A DNA stretch of 64,000 nucleotides from Scolanthus callimorphus (lineage: Eukaryota > Cnidaria > Anthozoa > Actiniaria > Edwardsiidae): NCBI GenBank assembly GCA_033964015.1, contig CM066924.1, positions 4,012,251 to 4,076,250 on the forward strand, read 5' to 3'. The translations under genes and the position numbers were made by a program. The notes under the pieces are model-generated. The model was not told where the DNA came from. It was given only the letters and a program-made list of their open reading frames with translations, and did not search any database. Positions 62,267 through 64,000 of the stretch are shown here, piece by piece; positions within the stretch are counted from its first letter, which is position 1; every line of letters begins with the position of its first letter.

Positions 62267-64000
62267 ATGTCGAGTAAAAAGTGCAAGCAAGTTGACTGGG
62301 CTAAAATTGCAAATGCTTTTCCCAAACCGAAAAGACTTCACTTGGAGAAAGATGAATCTGATGGATTTTTTCACTGCCCAGTGCAGGCGTGCGATCACGA
62401 TGGATTTGGAACTCAAAGAGGCTGCAGGAAACACGTTACTAGAAAGCACGGTTGGTTCTTTTACTTTGATCAGAAACCAAGCAATTCAGAAATTGAGGCT
62501 TGTCAAGTTAACGAGTGCAATGGAAGCGCAAAGAAACCCAAATCCACCAGTGCAAGCAAATCGATTCCAACCTTTGAGCCATCAGGTGCAATTGCTAAAG
62601 AATTCCTTTCTTGGCTCACTGGGAGTGGCGGGGGGTGCAAGAGCGATCGAAAAGCTCAACAAACTGTCAGCAAAAGCCTTAAGTTTCTCAGATTTTGTTG
62701 TGATGACGAAGACGAACTGACTTGGAAAAATGTCGACTACAGTTTATGCTCTCCTAACCTTCTCTTTAAATTTGCTGATACGATGCAGGACACGTGGAAT
62801 CTTGGACATGCAGGACGCTTAGGATACCTTGACGCCATTGGGGAGCTAGTGCAATTCCGAAAAGTTAGCGAAGGGTTGTCGGAAACAGTGACGAGAGGTT
62901 TGTCAGTCACCGAGACGTACTTGAAAAGAGTCCGAAGAACAGTGTCGAAGATGATGAGATTGCAGTGGACCAGCGATCTGGACATTGATGTTTTAGAAGC
63001 CAAGGGTCACTGGGCATCGCTCGACGAACTACTGGAAGTTGTATCTCACTACCTTCCTCGATATGAAGAAGTGCTCAAGAAATGCAGGGACAAACCAGGT
63101 AGTGTTTGCTCGGGGGATTTATCGTTTGCCACAAAATTTCTAGCCGTCTACTTGTTCATCAAGGTAAAGGGATCCCGACCTATGACTTATCAGTACCTCA
63201 CAGTTGACATGGTTCGCACAGCGAAAACAAATGGGGGATTCATTGACCAGAAAATGTTTAAAACGGCAGGGAAATACGGTTTTGACTCGCTCCTTTTGAC
63301 CGACACTAACATGAAAGTTTTGGATGGATATATCAATCATATTCGCCCTCTGCAGAAACCAGCTTGTGATTACGTGCTAATGACGAGAAACGGAGGGCAG
63401 CACAACAAGCTCGGTGAGCTCATGAGTAAACTGGTCTTCGATGCCATTGGAAAGTACGTTCATCCGACGCGCTATCGACAGATCGTCGAGACTGCAAGTT
63501 CCAACCAGCTTAGCGCAAGAGAGCAAGACTCAGTTTCAGAGGATCAAAAACATAGCTCGGTTGTAGCAAGAGTGCATTATCAAAAGCAAAGATCTCGAGA
63601 GGTCGCAACGAAGGCGCGCCAATGCTTGGATAAACTACATGGCGACAAGGGAACAAAGCTGGAACAAGATGTGATTTCAAGGCTGTCAGACATCTCGTCA
63701 GCCTCCTCTCAAGAACAGGATCCGCACCATCTGTCCAGCGGTTCTACAGAAGAAGTAGAAAGTGCAGAGGAGGCGTTGCCACTAAAACGTGAGTGCAATT
63801 TCAATAAAATGCCAAGACTTTCACGCCAGCGCACTTTCAAAGTGGCGAACATCGATCGTACATGCAATAGAAAAAAGGCCATGTTGTTCACCCAGGACGA
63901 GGACAAATATCTCAAGGCCGGACTGAAAAGGTACGGGTATGGGCAGTGGACAGCTATTCTAAGAGATTCCGAGTTTCATTTCCAGAAAGGGAGGTCCCCA
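62267..64000 (+). CDS. Zinc-finger / tyrosine-recombinase-like / Myb-SANT protein (3' end beyond window)
   Basis: 578 codons, uninterrupted to the last base. The start is the first ATG after an in-frame stop, with A at -3. Order of parts: C2H2 finger (C37, C42, H56, H61); helical core-binding-like region (about 100-260); tyrosine-recombinase catalytic domain (about 280-450) with R304 (KGSRPMTYQYLTVDM), H399-x-x-R402 (HPTRYRQ), H429 and Y438 (KHSSVVARVHY, the family's usual nine-residue gap); acidic/Ser linker (about 455-505); Lys/Arg patch; then from about 540 a Myb/SANT repeat of the telobox kind (FTQDEDKYLKAGLKRYGYGQWTAIL). No intron in the visible part. Crypton-type transposons encode such recombinases, and both an intact transposon and a host-adopted gene are possible. 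The third helix of the Myb domain, which sets DNA specificity, lies outside the window. Confidence 0.8.
   Translation, partial: MSSKKCKQVDWAKIANAFPKPKRLHLEKDESDGFFHCPVQACDHDGFGTQRGCRKHVTRKHGWFFYFDQKPSNSEIEACQVNECNGSAKKPKSTSASKSIPTFEPSGAIAKEFLSWLTGSGGGCKSDRKAQQTVSKSLKFLRFCCDDEDELTWKNVDYSLCSPNLLFKFADTMQDTWNLGHAGRLGYLDAIGELVQFRKVSEGLSETVTRGLSVTETYLKRVRRTVSKMMRLQWTSDLDIDVLEAKGHWASLDELLEVVSHYLPRYEEVLKKCRDKPGSVCSGDLSFATKFLAVYLFIKVKGSRPMTYQYLTVDMVRTAKTNGGFIDQKMFKTAGKYGFDSLLLTDTNMKVLDGYINHIRPLQKPACDYVLMTRNGGQHNKLGELMSKLVFDAIGKYVHPTRYRQIVETASSNQLSAREQDSVSEDQKHSSVVARVHYQKQRSREVATKARQCLDKLHGDKGTKLEQDVISRLSDISSASSQEQDPHHLSSGSTEEVESAEEALPLKRECNFNKMPRLSRQRTFKVANIDRTCNRKKAMLFTQDEDKYLKAGLKRYGYGQWTAILRDSEFHFQKGRSP

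Noticed and set aside
62041..62277. 78-codon frame as an upstream exon of the recombinase-like gene
   Set aside because: It overlaps the CCAAT region and start codon in another frame and shows no domain; considered leader sequence.

Overview
The window is metazoan nuclear DNA. It has GT-AG introns, C-terminally complete 2-oxoglutarate dioxygenase genes, extracellular VWA/WAP modules, a CR1/L2-like LINE, tRNA-derived repeats and many short inverted-repeat (MITE-like) elements. The repeat style and module types suggest an anthozoan cnidarian such as a stony coral or sea anemone. That is an inference from pattern, not from a database match.

Region 1 (1-24.4 kb) is gene-sparse and rich in transposons. 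It carries two intact, intronless, same-strand copies of a mitochondrial trimethyllysine dioxygenase (TMLHE-type; 5965-7254 and 21524-22813), which catalyses the first step of carnitine synthesis. They sit in an old segmental duplication: three homologous blocks occur in the same order upstream of and across both genes, separated by different transposon insertions. The N-terminal half differs by 26 residues and the C-terminal half by only 3, which suggests gene conversion. Between the copies lies a nested insertion: a small TIR element (11033-15323) is interrupted by a second TIR element with a TA target (11085-15010), which itself holds a 5'-truncated, decayed LINE on the minus strand (11310-14092).

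Region 2 (24.46-59.75 kb) is one very large plus-strand extracellular multidomain gene. I resolved 43 exons by splice sites, reading phase and domain homology. It starts with one VWA domain (A0), followed by five copies of a 695-codon unit: VWA-B, WAP-C, VWA-D, WAP-E, VWA-A. That gives 16 VWA and 10 WAP domains, about 3,670 residues in the window. Every domain begins and ends in phase 1, so units can be added or lost without breaking the frame. Units 2 and 3, and units 4 and 5, share near-identical introns, so the array grew by recent block duplications. Only A0 keeps the metal-binding (MIDAS) motifs, and A0 and WAP-E3 each carry a one-base frameshift. The first exon(s) (signal peptide) and the last exon were not found. 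Introns hold two giant foldbacks (1.75 kb with TTAA ends; 1.49 kb with an empty site preserved in the sister unit), several MITEs, and a perfect 243-bp tandem duplication carrying two tRNA-like genes.

Region 3 (59.75-64 kb) holds a CT-rich minisatellite, then a 1.1-kb field of 15-bp palindromes GGAAC-N5-GTTCC with an embedded 95-bp satellite. After it comes a protein gene open to the window edge (62267-64000, 578 codons). It combines a C2H2 zinc finger, a complete tyrosine-recombinase active site (R304, H399, R402, H429, Y438) and the start of a telobox-like Myb/SANT domain. The palindrome field beside a recombinase-like DNA-binding protein, and the VWA/WAP array, are the two most interesting systems here.
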